64,000 nt of DNA. It comes from Caballeronia sp. SBC1 (lineage in GTDB: Bacteria; Pseudomonadota; Gammaproteobacteria; Burkholderiales; Burkholderiaceae). Below are positions 1 through 9,225 of the stretch, piece after piece. A program made the position numbers and the translations under genes. Within the stretch, counting starts at the first letter, position 1. The number at the start of each line of letters is the position of its first letter. The notes under the pieces are model-generated. The model was given only the letters and a program-made list of their open reading frames with translations. It was not told the origin of the DNA and ran no database searches. The DNA lies in NCBI RefSeq assembly GCF_011493005.1, contig NZ_CP049157.1:682001-746000 (forward strand). Direction: 5' to 3'.

Positions 1-105
1 TCCGAAACGTTCTATTTGCTCGGTCTCGCGCTGCTTGCCTGCGTGCCGCTCGCGCTCCTCCTGAAGACTCCGCGCGGTCCCGTTTCGACGTCCGCCGGCC
101 ATTGA
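1..105 (+). CDS. C-terminal end of a DHA2-type MFS drug exporter (partial)
   Basis: The frame open from base 1 gives 34 residues before TGA at 103-105. They read SETFYLLG-like, then a hydrophobic stretch (GLALLACVPLALLLK) and a short polar tail. A 'TFY' turn before a last transmembrane helix is typical of the end of EmrB/DHA2 14-TM exporters. The next gene encodes an outer-membrane factor, which supports the reading because EmrAB-type pumps are often followed by a NodT/TolC-like partner. The rest of the gene lies outside the window. Family assignment comes from a short tail plus context, so it is moderate. Confidence 0.6.
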   Translation, partial: SETFYLLGLALLACVPLALLLKTPRGPVSTSAGH

Positions 106-125
106 CGGCAAAGACACTATCCACG

Positions 126-1592
126 ATGTTCCCTCGCCCTACTACTCCTTTTTTACTAACGCTGCTGGCGTCCGTCTGCGCGCTTTCGGCCTGCACCGTC
201 GGCCCCGACTACGCCGGTGCGCCGCAGGTGGCGCCCGACGCGGCGCATGCCCCCAACTTCGTGCGTACGCCCGCGGTCGGCATGGTTTCCACACGCGCAC
301 CGAGTCAATGGTGGTTGTCGCTCAACGAGCCGCAACTGAACGCGCTGATCGACGCCGCGCTTGCGCATAACCCGGACGTTCATGCGGCGCAAGCGCGTCT
401 GCGCGAAGCACGCGCGCAGTTGCAGCATCAAAAAGCGAACGGCATGCCGACCTCGTCTTTCGACGCCGCCGCGTTGCGCATGCGTGAGCCCAACCTGAGT
501 TCGCTGTCATCGTCCCAGGGAAGTTCGGGCAGCTCATCCTCGTCCGGAGGAGGACCGCTGCAGCTCTATACCGCAGGCTTCGATGCATCGTGGGAGATCG
601 ATCTGTTCGGCGGCACGCGACGCGCGGTTGAAGCCGCTACGGCGGAAGCGGATGCGGTCGATGCCGACCTCGCCGACACGCAAGTGTCGCTCGCCGCGGA
701 AGTCGCGCAAGCCTATGTCGACCTGCGTGATGAGCAACAGCGCCTGACGCTTGCACAACGCTCCGCGGAACTGGAACAGCAGATGCTCACGTTGACCCAG
801 CAGCGCCGCGCGCACGGCACGGCTGCCGACATCGATGTGGAGCGCCTGACCACGCAGGTCGAGAACACCCGCGCGACGTTGACGCCGCTGGACCAGCAAG
901 TTGCCGAGTCGCTCGATCAGCTCGCCGTGTTGACGGGCCAGGCGCCGGGCGCGCTCGATCAGGCGTTATCTGCACCACGTCCGTTGCCGACTTTGCCGGC
1001 GTCCGTGGCTATTGGTGACCCGGCTTCAATGTTGCAGCAACGGCCGGATATTCGCGCGGCGGAACGGCGCCTCGCTTCCAGCAACGCCCAGATCGGCGAG
1101 CACAAGGCTGACTTCTTCCCTAAGGTGACGTTGTTCGGTGACCTAGGCTATACCGCCGCCAATCCCGGCCACCTTGTCCGCAAAAACAACTTCAGCTGGA
1201 TTGGCGCGCCCTATTTGCAGTGGAACATTCTGGACTTCGGCCGCACGCTCTCGAGTGTTCACAGCGCCGAAGCGTCTCGCGACGAAGCCGATGCGAAATA
1301 CGCGCATGCGGTACTCGCCGCGTTGCAGGACGCGAATACTTCATTGTCGCGATATGGGCATCAGCGCGAACATCTGGCGACGCTGCAGCAAGTGCAAGCG
1401 TCGGCGGACCGCTCGGCTACCTTGATGCGCCAACGTTATACAGCGGGTGCGTCAAGCCTGATCGACCTGCTCGACACCCAACGCACGCAGTTTAGCGCGC
1501 AGCAAAATGTAGTCTCTGGACAAGCTGAGTTGCTGAAGGACTTTGTCTCCTTGCAGAAGAGCCTGGGACTTGGCTGGCGCGTGCAGGGGTGA
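126..1592 (+). CDS. NodT-family efflux outer-membrane lipoprotein (TolC-like)
   Basis: This is the outer-membrane channel subunit of a tripartite exporter, expected to trimerise and join an MFS or RND pump. From ATG at 126 the product is 488 residues, the usual NodT size. It starts with a signal peptide ending in a lipobox (LSAC, Cys23), so it should be a lipid-anchored outer-membrane protein. The family's 'CTVGPDY' follows the Cys, and two OEP repeats follow ('QWWLSLNEPQLNALIDAAL', 'QQRPDIRAAERRLASSNAQIGE'). A serine/glycine run near residues 130-145 is low complexity. A TTG at 102 in the same frame overlaps the stop of the upstream exporter. I prefer ATG 126, which puts the lipobox at a normal distance. 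It lies 20 bp after the exporter gene, so one operon is likely. Confidence 0.88.
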   Translation: MFPRPTTPFLLTLLASVCALSACTVGPDYAGAPQVAPDAAHAPNFVRTPAVGMVSTRAPSQWWLSLNEPQLNALIDAALAHNPDVHAAQARLREARAQLQHQKANGMPTSSFDAAALRMREPNLSSLSSSQGSSGSSSSSGGGPLQLYTAGFDASWEIDLFGGTRRAVEAATAEADAVDADLADTQVSLAAEVAQAYVDLRDEQQRLTLAQRSAELEQQMLTLTQQRRAHGTAADIDVERLTTQVENTRATLTPLDQQVAESLDQLAVLTGQAPGALDQALSAPRPLPTLPASVAIGDPASMLQQRPDIRAAERRLASSNAQIGEHKADFFPKVTLFGDLGYTAANPGHLVRKNNFSWIGAPYLQWNILDFGRTLSSVHSAEASRDEADAKYAHAVLAALQDANTSLSRYGHQREHLATLQQVQASADRSATLMRQRYTAGASSLIDLLDTQRTQFSAQQNVVSGQAELLKDFVSLQKSLGLGWRVQG

Positions 1593-1657
1593 CGCGGGCG
1601 CGTTGAGGACATCGTCGCCGCTTGGGGCTGCGGCTCGCCCGCAAGCAGCTTTGGCGT

Positions 1658-1683
1658 GCCGGCCTCTATACAAACAGGCCGGC
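1658..1683. terminator. Inverted repeat between convergent genes, possible bidirectional terminator
   Basis: GCCGGCCT (1658-1665) and AGGCCGGC (1676-1683) are perfect 8-bp arms around a 10-base loop. They sit in the 102-bp gap between the converging efflux gene and fabV. There is no clear T run on either side, so intrinsic termination is only a possibility. Confidence 0.4.
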
Positions 1684-1694
1684 GCAGCCTGGAC

Positions 1695-2891
1695 CTAATC
1701 CTGGACAATGCCAGGAATGTCCACCTTGAGATTGACATCAGCTTCATAGTCAACCCCATCGATCTCGAACCCGAACAGCCGTAGAAATTCGTGCTTATAG
1801 CCGGCGAAATCAGTGAGTTCGTAAAGGTTGTCGCTCGTCACCTGGTCCCACAGTTGCTGCACGCGAGCCTGCACCGCCGGACTGAGTTCCTTGTAGTCCG
1901 CGCGCAACCGGCCTTCCTGATCCATGCACGGCGAATCGCCATACAAACTGTCTTTATAGAGGCCATAGACCTGTTCTATGCAACCCTCGTGCGTCCCCTC
2001 TTCTTTCATGACCTTGAACAGCAAGGACAAGTACAACGGCATCATGGGAATGGCTGAGCTTGCCTGCGTGACAACCGCTTTCAATACCGAGACGCGTGCA
2101 TCGCCACCATGACTGGACAGGCTGCCGCGAATCGAAAGTACCTTTTGATCCAGGTCTTTCTTGGCGGCGCCTATGGAGCCGTTCCAATAGATGTCGTGAG
2201 TTATCTTCTCGCCGAGGTATGTGAACGCGGTGGTCTTCGCGCCCTCCGCCAGAACGCCGGCTGCACGCAGTGCATCAATCCACATCTGCCAGTCTTCACC
2301 GCCCATCACGGCCACGGTGTTGTCGATCTCGCTTTGCGTCGCCGGCTCCAGGTGGCTTTCCTTGACAACTTCCTTGTCGGTATCGAGGCCGCGCAGCGTA
2401 ATGGCCTTACCGACAGGTTTCAGTGTCGAGCTGAAGACCTCTCCGGTCTTCGGGTGCGTCCGCCGCGGTGCCGCGAGGCTATAGACGACCAGATCGACCT
2501 GCCCAAGGTCTCGCTTGATGACATCGATTGTCTTCTGCTTGATCTCGTCGGAAAAAGCGTCGCCGTTGATGCTCTTGGCATACAGGCCCTTCGCAGCCGC
2601 GAACCTCGTGAATGCTGCGGTGTTGTACCAACCGGGCGTGCCGGGCTTGTTTTCTTCACCTGGACGTTCGAAGAAAACACCGAGGGTCTCGGCGCCGCAA
2701 CCAAATGCCGCCGTGATCCGGGCGGCAAGGCCGTACCCGGTCGACGCACCGATCACCAGAACTTTCCGGGGTCCACCCGCAATGGAGCCCTGTGCCGCCA
2801 CATAGTCGATTTGTTTCTCGACGTTGGCTTCGCAGCCGACGGGATGAGTGGTCACGCAGATGAAACCGCGCACGCGTGGTTTGACGATCAT
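1695..2891 (-). CDS. fabV: FabV-type NADH-dependent enoyl-ACP / trans-2-enoyl-CoA reductase
   Basis: FabV performs the last reduction of fatty-acid elongation, enoyl-ACP to acyl-ACP with NADH, in the cytoplasm. It is the triclosan-tolerant alternative to FabI. Starting at the ATG that gives [10 protein letters not shown], the product is 398 residues, matching FabV enzymes (about 397-402). The NAD-binding motif [11 protein letters not shown] is at residues 48-58. The FabV active-site signature Tyr-X8-Lys is intact as Y235 and K244, the positions described for Burkholderia FabV. An upstream in-frame ATG would add 30 residues without homology, so I reject it. It stands alone, convergent with the efflux gene. 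A chromosomal FabI may exist elsewhere; that cannot be seen here. Confidence 0.95.
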   Translation of the reverse strand: MIVKPRVRGFICVTTHPVGCEANVEKQIDYVAAQGSIAGGPRKVLVIGASTGYGLAARITAAFGCGAETLGVFFERPGEENKPGTPGWYNTAAFTRFAAAKGLYAKSINGDAFSDEIKQKTIDVIKRDLGQVDLVVYSLAAPRRTHPKTGEVFSSTLKPVGKAITLRGLDTDKEVVKESHLEPATQSEIDNTVAVMGGEDWQMWIDALRAAGVLAEGAKTTAFTYLGEKITHDIYWNGSIGAAKKDLDQKVLSIRGSLSSHGGDARVSVLKAVVTQASSAIPMMPLYLSLLFKVMKEEGTHEGCIEQVYGLYKDSLYGDSPCMDQEGRLRADYKELSPAVQARVQQLWDQVTSDNLYELTDFAGYKHEFLRLFGFEIDGVDYEADVNLKVDIPGIVQD

Positions 2892-3125
2892 GAAGGCCTC
2901 GCTTGTGAGGATGCCGGGATTGCAGCAGGGCGGCACTAAAAATTTCGAGCATTGTAATTGAGGCGCGTCATGTCGGCGCATGCTCGCTTCATTGCGCGGT
3001 ATCTCAGCGAGTTAAGATTACGCTTCGTCAAAGCGGCGGCGGGCGCGGCTTTCCACAGTATCAACTCGATGCATTCCAACACCTCGCGTCACTTGCGAGC
3101 TTCGTAAAAGCATGACGCTCATATC

Positions 3126-3881
3126 ATGATCTCTACCCAGTACATCAGCCGGATCAGCTTGCAGCGCGACAAGGTCGAGTCGTTCGATCGCTATCCATTC
3201 TCGCTGCCGGCAGTCCGGTCGCTGGAAACGCTTGAGCTGCATCCAAAGATGACTTTCTTCGTCGGCGAAAACGGCTCCGGGAAATCGACGCTTCTCGAGG
3301 CCATCGCTGTATCGATGGGATTCAACCCGGAAGGCGGCACGAAGAACTTTAACTTTGGCACCCGGGCATCACACTCGGTACTTGACGAATATCTGCGTGT
3401 TGCCAAAGGAGTAAGGCGTCCGAAGGACGGCTTCTTTCTGCGCGCGGAAAGCTTCTTCAATGTGGCGACCGAGATTGAGAACCTTGATGCTGAACCGGGG
3501 TTGGGTCCTCCCGTAATCAACTCCTACGGCGGCAATTCCCTGCACGAGCGCTCGCACGGCGAATCTTTTTTGGCGCTGCTGATGAACCGCTTCGGCGGCA
3601 AGGGTCTCTACCTCCTCGACGAGCCTGAAGCCGCATTGTCTCCACAACGGCAACTCACTGCACTTGCCAGGCTTCACGACCTGGCCCGCGACGAGTCGCA
3701 GTTCATCATTGCAACTCACTCGCCTATTCTGATGGCGTATCCGGACGCGTGGATATATGAGTTCACTACGGAAGGTGTAACGCGCGTCAGCTACGAAGAG
3801 ACGGAACACTTCCAGGTCATGCGGTCGTTTTTGGCCAACCCCGAACGCATGCTGCGCGCGCTTCTGCGTGACGAGGAATGA
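3126..3881 (+). CDS. Stand-alone ABC/SMC-type AAA ATPase
   Basis: A 251-residue soluble ATPase of the RecF/SbcC/'AAA_15/21' kind. Walker A GENGSGKST is at residues 46-54. An ABC-like signature (SHGES) precedes Walker B (GLYLLDEPEAALS), and an H-loop follows (IIATHSPIL). These are all the elements of an ABC-type nucleotide sandwich with almost no inserted coiled coil. Such single-domain proteins occur alone in many proteobacteria and have no agreed function. Related ATPases act in anti-phage modules (OLD, Septu, PARIS), but no nuclease or toxin partner lies next to this one; the neighbours are fabV and a GNAT acetyltransferase. No good ribosome-binding site precedes the ATG. Confidence 0.8.
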   Translation: MISTQYISRISLQRDKVESFDRYPFSLPAVRSLETLELHPKMTFFVGENGSGKSTLLEAIAVSMGFNPEGGTKNFNFGTRASHSVLDEYLRVAKGVRRPKDGFFLRAESFFNVATEIENLDAEPGLGPPVINSYGGNSLHERSHGESFLALLMNRFGGKGLYLLDEPEAALSPQRQLTALARLHDLARDESQFIIATHSPILMAYPDAWIYEFTTEGVTRVSYEETEHFQVMRSFLANPERMLRALLRDEE

Positions 3882-3974
3882 CGAGACCCGTCGAACGTTG
3901 AGCTCGGTCAATTTCATCGATGGCGGCGCCACGGGGTTTGTATACTTCAACTCATCATCTTATGAGGTTCTAAC

Positions 3975-4433
3975 GTGGAACACATCGTTTTCCGTACCGC
4001 TCTGTTAGCCGATGTCCCTGCAATCGTAGCTTTGTTAGCCGACGACGAACTGGGCAGCCAGAGAGAAATCATCGGCACACCGCTCAACCAAAGATATGTC
4101 GACGCGTTCCAGGCCATAGAAGCCGATGTGAACCAGCGACTGGTCGTGGTTGCCGACGGTGACGAGATAATCGGTACGCTGCAAATTTCATTTATCCCCG
4201 GCATTGCACGCATGGGTTCGTGGAGGGGACAAATTGAAGCGGTTCGAATCGCCGCGCATCGCCGTGATTCCGGACTGGGCCACAAGATGTTCGAATGGGC
4301 GATCTCCGAATGCAGGTCGCGAGGGTGCAGCCTGGTGCAGCTCACGACCGACAGGAGCCGTACCGACGCACACCGCTTCTATGAAAAGCTCGGCTTCAAG
4401 GCAAGCCACGAGGGTTACAAGCTTGCCCTGTAG
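3975..4433 (+). CDS. GNAT-family N-acetyltransferase
   Basis: A 152-residue protein with the GNAT fold, expected to transfer acetyl from acetyl-CoA to an amine. The start is GTG at 3975 with a GAGG Shine-Dalgarno 8 bases upstream. The central acetyl-CoA pyrophosphate loop is visible as 'VRIAAHRRDSGLGHKMFEWAI' (R-x-x-G-x-G/A type). The terminal Asp-x-Ser-x-x-x-Ala-His-x-Phe-Tyr-x-x-x-Gly-Phe motif, 'RSRTDAHRFYEKLGF', is typical of small GNATs. The substrate is unknown. It lies 93 bp after the AAA ATPase gene and could be cotranscribed with it, though there is no functional reason to link them. Confidence 0.88.
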   Translation: MEHIVFRTALLADVPAIVALLADDELGSQREIIGTPLNQRYVDAFQAIEADVNQRLVVVADGDEIIGTLQISFIPGIARMGSWRGQIEAVRIAAHRRDSGLGHKMFEWAISECRSRGCSLVQLTTDRSRTDAHRFYEKLGFKASHEGYKLAL

Positions 4434-4610
4434 AGACACTGGCGGCACCGGGCCTGAACGACGACCACGCGCCTCCGTGCTCCCCAAAGACCTGAGCGCA
4501 CGGCCATCCGTGCGTCTATGGCGCAGCCAGAACGCCAAAGCTGCCCTATGCCAAGCGTGCCCCCGACGCTGCGAAAGAATGAAATGAAGCAGTTGAATCG
4601 ATTAAATCGG

Positions 4611-4913
4611 CTAAACGACTGGCAGGTCTTCAAGTGTTTTTTCAATCCGACCCTCTTCAAAAGAGGCTTCAATGCCAATGTGCCCGTTAGCGTAAGGGAT
4701 GGCGCTGACCTGGGGGCCCAGATAGCTTCGCCCCCCAAGCTTGAACACCGTGCGCACCAACTCTCCTTTCTCCAGGACTTTCACTACCCGGTCCACATCG
4801 ACGACTTTGGGTACCGACGTCCAGTTGGCCGTCAATTCGTCGATGTTGCCCCAACGTACATGGGTAACGCGATCATTGGTCCAACGAACACCATCAATGG
4901 CAACAATAGACAT
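4611..4913 (-). CDS. Small conserved protein, possibly DUF3892-like
   Basis: A 100-residue protein starting at an ATG with GGAG six bases upstream, so it is probably translated. It has no signal peptide or membrane segment. The pattern of short beta-like stretches ('IDGVRWTNDRVTHVRWG', 'ELVRTVFKLGGRSYLGPQV') with a final 'LEDLP' resembles DUF3892 proteins, which end in a similar Leu-Pro motif. I rank this as a suggestion only. Function is unknown. It converges with the GNAT gene and stands alone. Confidence 0.55.
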   Translation of the reverse strand: MSIVAIDGVRWTNDRVTHVRWGNIDELTANWTSVPKVVDVDRVVKVLEKGELVRTVFKLGGRSYLGPQVSAIPYANGHIGIEASFEEGRIEKTLEDLPVV

Positions 4914-5187
4914 AGCTGACTCCGTCTATTAATGAAGCACCTTAATGAAACGGCAACCACGTCCGCCAGCGCTTTTTATTCTTTGTTGACGCTAGGGCGA
5001 ACGGTTCGCATGACACGGCTCGCCGATTTTCAGGCTTCGGAAGGAATCGCTAGCAGTCGATTCTTTCAGTGCAGATACTGTGCGGCGAATGGGAAATAGA
5101 TTGACACGGTTCTAGCGAATGTACAAGGGAGCGCCGAGAGCCTCCAGCGCGCCCGGGATCTTGTCCAGGTTCTGCGCATTCTGCACA

Positions 5188-6096
5188 TCATGAGATGGAG
5201 CCAAACGTTTCCTCTGTCACCCGAAGGTCTGCTATCAGGTGCTCGATCACTGCGCGACCGGCAGCGCGCGTAGCGCGGCCCAGCGGAAAATAGGCATGCA
5301 CGGGAACATCAACGGTTTTCCAGTCCGTCAGCAGGGCGACGAGAGACCCCTCTTCCAGCTCACGGCGACACGCCCATCCCGTGGTCGACGTAATGCCAAA
5401 GCCCGCCACCGCAGCAGCAACAGCGCCTTCGTTCTCGTTCGTCGTGAAATGCGGCGAGACATCCGCCACCACGGTCTCGCCATTGCGCTCGAACTGCCAC
5501 GCCGACGGAACCGATGCCGCAGGGCCGCCCACTATCCTGTGCGCAACGAGATCATCGGGCCTGGCCGGTATCCCTGCTCGCTCAAGATAGCTCGGTGCCG
5601 CAAGGATCACGCGGGGAATCGTGGCGATAAGTTTCGCCGTTGCGCTCGAATCCGCCAGCGTGCCAACGCGGATCGCGACATCCACGGCGTCGCGAACCAG
5701 ATCCTGCCGTCGATCCTCAAGCAGCAGCTGGATCTGCAGATCGGGATGCCTGGCGGTAAACGTCGCGAGGCGCGGGATGACTTCGCGGATCGCCACGCTG
5801 GTCGGCATGCTCATTCGCAGCGATCCGCGCAACTCGCCCCCTTCACGAACACTGTGCTCGGCGTCGTCCAGAGCGATAAGAATCGGTTCCATTCGGGCGA
5901 GGAATTCGGAACCCGCTTCCGTTGGCACGACCGCGCGCGTGGTGCGCGAGAGCAACCGGGCGCCGAGCCCTGCTTCCAGCTCGGCAATGATGCGTGAAGC
6001 CTGCGACTGCGAGAGTCCGCATTCGCGAGCCGCGGCTGAGAAGCTGCCTAGCCGGGCGACGCGGGTATAAAGCTTGAGCGCGAATATGTCTTTCAT
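5188..6096 (-). CDS. LysR-family transcriptional regulator
   Basis: A 302-residue LysR regulator from the ATG giving MKDIFALKLYTRV. The N-terminal winged helix-turn-helix covers about residues 5-62 ('GSFSAAARECGLSQSQASRIIAELEAGLGARLL'), followed by a periplasmic-binding-like effector domain. The longer frame adds 25 residues rich in Leu/Arg that do not fit the family, so I use the internal ATG. It is divergent from the unknown gene at 6466 across a 369-bp region, the normal arrangement for a LysR and its target. The effector is unknown. Confidence 0.9.
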   Translation of the reverse strand: MKDIFALKLYTRVARLGSFSAAARECGLSQSQASRIIAELEAGLGARLLSRTTRAVVPTEAGSEFLARMEPILIALDDAEHSVREGGELRGSLRMSMPTSVAIREVIPRLATFTARHPDLQIQLLLEDRRQDLVRDAVDVAIRVGTLADSSATAKLIATIPRVILAAPSYLERAGIPARPDDLVAHRIVGGPAASVPSAWQFERNGETVVADVSPHFTTNENEGAVAAAVAGFGITSTTGWACRRELEEGSLVALLTDWKTVDVPVHAYFPLGRATRAAGRAVIEHLIADLRVTEETFGSIS

Positions 6097-6465
6097 CAAG
6101 GTTCTCGCGGAACGTAACAGCAGCGCCGGTGGCAGCGTTCGGAGGCAAAGTAATTCATGTGCCCGGGACATAAAAGATAACCGAATTCATCGGGCGTCTG
6201 CTCTTCTCTCTCCCAGGCACTTGAGTCCGTCGAGCTGAAAACAGTTAAAGCTCGAGCTTCCTCGGGCGCGGCGCTAGTCACGAGCTAGTCACGACGTTTC
6301 GCTATTAATCATCAGACGATATGACCACGAACCCATGTGTTCATTACATAAGTCATAGCGAAAAAGACCGGCTACCGGCTAGAGGGCGCTCGCTTTAATC
6401 TGTGTTCATCGACAAAGCGAGTCACTCCCCTCACACCTCATTTTTCTCTACACCGAAGATTGATC
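6097..6465. promoter_or_regulatory. Divergent intergenic region with a tandem 11-bp repeat
   Basis: This 369-bp region separates the LysR gene from the gene at 6466 and must hold both promoters. It contains two head-to-tail copies of GCTAGTCACGA at 6273-6283 and 6284-6294. I see no other clear operator and no small gene. Confidence 0.4.
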
Positions 6466-7185
6466 ATGAACGACCTGCTAGCCTTTGCAATTGATGCCCA
6501 CGGTGGTCTGGACCGTTGGAACGCGTTTAGCCGACTCAAGGCCGAACTCTCGGTCGACGGTGCGATCTGGCACCTCAAGCAGCAGCCCGGTCTGCTCAAC
6601 GACAAAATCTTCGAGATCGATACACATAAGCAGCTGCTGACAATCACGCCTTTCCTCGCAGCCGGTCAGCGCAGCGTGTTTGTTCCGGGTCGTGTGTCAG
6701 TTGAAAAGCTGGACGGCACGGTGCTCGAGAGCCGCGACGACCCCGAGGCCGCCTACGCCGGTCACGTCCAGGAAACGCCGTGGGACAAGTTCCACGTTGT
6801 CTACTTCGCGAGCGAGGCGTTGTGGACCTATCTCACGTCGCCCTTCCTGTACACCTATCCCGGGTTCAAGAGCGAAGAGATCGAACCGTGGCACGAGAAC
6901 GGCGAGGAGTGGCGCCGGCTCAAGGTGACGTTCCCGGTTGATATCCATAGCCACACCCGGACGCAGATCACCCATTTCGGCCCGGACGGGCTGATGCGAC
7001 GCCACGACTACACCGTCGATATCCTGGGCGGCGCGAGCGGCGCGAACTATGTCAGCGATTACGTCGAATTCCAGGGCATCAAGATGCCGACCAAGCGGCG
7101 CATCTATGCCTACGACGAAAACATGCAGAAGGTGCCCGAGCCGCTTCTCGTTTCTCTCGACTTCGGTCAGTTGACTTTTAGCTAA
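6466..7185 (+). CDS. Conserved protein of unknown function
   Basis: A 239-residue soluble protein beginning at ATG 6466 (an in-frame TTG lies six bases upstream). There is no signal peptide or membrane segment. It opens with 'AIDAHGGLDRWNAFSRL', a pattern also found at the start of exported LolA/VioE-like beta proteins. The rest is rich in alternating beta-strand patterns ('SYVEFQGIKMPTKRRIY'-like), suggesting a LolA-type barrel lacking an export signal. I do not recognise a catalytic motif. It is divergent from a LysR gene and followed 122 bp later by a SnoaL-like gene, so LysR control of both is plausible. Confidence 0.65.
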   Translation: MNDLLAFAIDAHGGLDRWNAFSRLKAELSVDGAIWHLKQQPGLLNDKIFEIDTHKQLLTITPFLAAGQRSVFVPGRVSVEKLDGTVLESRDDPEAAYAGHVQETPWDKFHVVYFASEALWTYLTSPFLYTYPGFKSEEIEPWHENGEEWRRLKVTFPVDIHSHTRTQITHFGPDGLMRRHDYTVDILGGASGANYVSDYVEFQGIKMPTKRRIYAYDENMQKVPEPLLVSLDFGQLTFS

Positions 7186-7307
7186 CCTGTAGCTAAGCGA
7201 CAACTCAGCGTCAAGTGAGCTGTGGTTGCCTACCGCGCGTCTTTGGGCTCGCCACTAAGGCTCGATGAACGGCGCGTAACTAACCAACGCATATCAAAGG
7301 AAACGCC

Positions 7308-7703
7308 ATGAACACTCAAGAGAAGAACAAGAGCATCGTGCTAAAAGCATTCGACACGCTCTTCAATCGGCGCGATTATTCCACCGCCGAAACCTTCTGG
7401 TCTCCGAAATATATTCAACACAGCGCCCATATCGCTCCAGGCCGCGAGGGTCTTTTCGAACTCACCCGGAATCTGCCTGACACGCTGGTCTATGAACACG
7501 GGATCATCATGGCCGAAGGTGACTTCGTCATGGTTCACGGACGTTTCTCGGGCAACGGCCGGGCTGCGCCTTTCATTGCGGTAGACATCGTCCGGCTTGA
7601 GAACGGAATACTCGTTGAGCACTGGGACGTACTGCAGGATGAAGCGACCGCCGAAAGTTCGGCCAGCGGCCTGCCCATGTTCGGCGAGCGCTTTCCCGGT
7701 TGA
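7308..7703 (+). CDS. SnoaL-like / NTF2-fold protein
   Basis: A 131-residue protein of the SnoaL-like polyketide-cyclase superfamily (NTF2 fold). The visible family pattern is an N-terminal helix ('NKSIVLKAFDTLFNRRDYSTAETFWSPKYIQHSAHI'), then the sheet 'EGDFVMVHGRFSGNG' and 'AVDIVRLENGILVEHWDVLQDEA'. The conserved 'Y-x-Q-H' and 'EHWDV' parts are intact. Members are often called 'predicted SnoaL-like aldol condensation-catalysing enzyme', but most are uncharacterised. A GGAAA ribosome-binding site precedes the ATG. It may be transcribed with the unknown gene upstream. Confidence 0.85.
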   Translation: MNTQEKNKSIVLKAFDTLFNRRDYSTAETFWSPKYIQHSAHIAPGREGLFELTRNLPDTLVYEHGIIMAEGDFVMVHGRFSGNGRAAPFIAVDIVRLENGILVEHWDVLQDEATAESSASGLPMFGERFPG

Positions 7704-7817
7704 ACTGCCTCCCTGCGAGCATCGCGCGTGACAGGGTCTATGCGAAGTGAAAAGCCGAATTTCATCCCGCACCGGGTTATCGCTTATTTCCCGGCCACCC
7801 CGATTTCCCGGTCGCCC

Positions 7818-9134
7818 TCATGGCTCGATCGGCTCTTGAAGCTTAAGCCTGGCGCTGCGCGCGTGTGTCTCCGGCATCTTCAGATAAACGAGCAGCGAAA
7901 TAGCGGACCATGCCGTGACGTACCAGTAAAAATAGGGCTCATGCCCGATCGATTTGAACTTCAGCGCGACGAATTCCGTGGTGCCGCCGAGGATAGCCGT
8001 GGTCAGGGCATAGGGCAGGCCCACAGCCAGCGCTCGAATGCGTACGGGGAACAGTTCGGTTTTCGCCAGCATGTGGACCGACGTAAAACCGCTCAGCATG
8101 AAGAGCCCGCAAAACGACAAAACAAACGCAACCAGCGGATCGTGCGTGCTTGCAAGCGCGCTGAAAATGGGCACGGAAAACAACGTACAGCTCAGCCCGA
8201 AGAAGATCAGGACGGGCCGGCGCCCCAGGACGTCGGAAGCGAGGCCAAAGAGCGGCTGCAATGGCATGTACAGCAACAGCGCTAAAGCCGAAACAAGCGT
8301 GGCCGTTTCCTTGCCGAGCCCGACGGTATTCACCAGGAACTTCTGCATATACACGGTGTAGGTGTAGAAGCCCACCGTCCCGCCCACGGTGATCCCGACA
8401 GCCAACAAAAGTTGTCGCCAGTGAAGCAGCATTTCGCGGCTGATGGGCGGGCCGTGCCGTGTCCCGCTGTGTTTGAATGCATCGCTTTCCACCACATTGC
8501 GCCGCATGTAGAGCGCAAACAATGCAAGCACGCCGCCAATCACAAACGGAATTCTCCATGCCCACCGGTCGATCTGTCCGGAGGTGAACAGCAGGTGCTG
8601 CATGACGAGCAGCAGACCCAGCGCCAGCAACTGACCCGCCACCACGCTGACCTGCAGGAACCCAAGGTAGAAGCCCCGCCGATTCGCCGGCGCGATCTCG
8701 CTGAGATAAGTCGCGCTCGTGCCGTATTCGCCGCCCATGCTCAAGCCTTGCAACAGCCGCGCAAAGATCAGGATGGCGGGAGCGAAGGCCCCGATAGTCG
8801 CGTAGCCCGGCGTGACAGCAATGATCAGCGAACCAATGCACATCACCGATACCGACCAGGTCAGAGCAGACTTGCGGCCACGACGATCCGCATACAAGCC
8901 GATCAACCAACTGCCTAGCGGACGGGCCACATACCCGACTGCAGCGATTGCCGCTGCATTCATCAACTGCACCGTGGCGTTGTCGCTGGGGAAAAACGCT
9001 TTGGCGAAGTAAATGGAAAAAATACTGTACGCGAGAAAGTCGTACCACTCGATCAGGTTACCGGCGAGACCGCCCGCAATGGATCTCAATAGCGCTGGCC
9101 GACCCGAAGGTCCGCCCATTCGAGGGGCGTTCAT
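7818..9134 (-). CDS. MFS transporter, MHS (metabolite:H+ symporter) family
   Basis: A 438-residue, 12-helix inner-membrane permease. The MHS signature is at the first helix ('GNLIEWYDFLAYSI', residues 25-38), and the loop 2-3 motif 'GLYADRRGRKSA' is at 79-90. The family includes alpha-ketoglutarate, citrate, shikimate and dicarboxylate importers. AGGAG lies 8 bases before the ATG. It is the last gene of a minus-strand operon with an isocitrate-lyase-family enzyme, an amidohydrolase and a second MFS permease, so it probably imports an organic acid used by these enzymes. Confidence 0.88.
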   Translation of the reverse strand: MNAPRMGGPSGRPALLRSIAGGLAGNLIEWYDFLAYSIFSIYFAKAFFPSDNATVQLMNAAAIAAVGYVARPLGSWLIGLYADRRGRKSALTWSVSVMCIGSLIIAVTPGYATIGAFAPAILIFARLLQGLSMGGEYGTSATYLSEIAPANRRGFYLGFLQVSVVAGQLLALGLLLVMQHLLFTSGQIDRWAWRIPFVIGGVLALFALYMRRNVVESDAFKHSGTRHGPPISREMLLHWRQLLLAVGITVGGTVGFYTYTVYMQKFLVNTVGLGKETATLVSALALLLYMPLQPLFGLASDVLGRRPVLIFFGLSCTLFSVPIFSALASTHDPLVAFVLSFCGLFMLSGFTSVHMLAKTELFPVRIRALAVGLPYALTTAILGGTTEFVALKFKSIGHEPYFYWYVTAWSAISLLVYLKMPETHARSARLKLQEPIEP

Positions 9135-9225
9135 AGTCAGTCTCCTTTTATTTGTTATGCGGTGAAGCTCACGTGTCCGCTTGCTTTACGGCGCAGCCGG
9201 CTTAGTCGGCTGCTTGGTCAACTGC

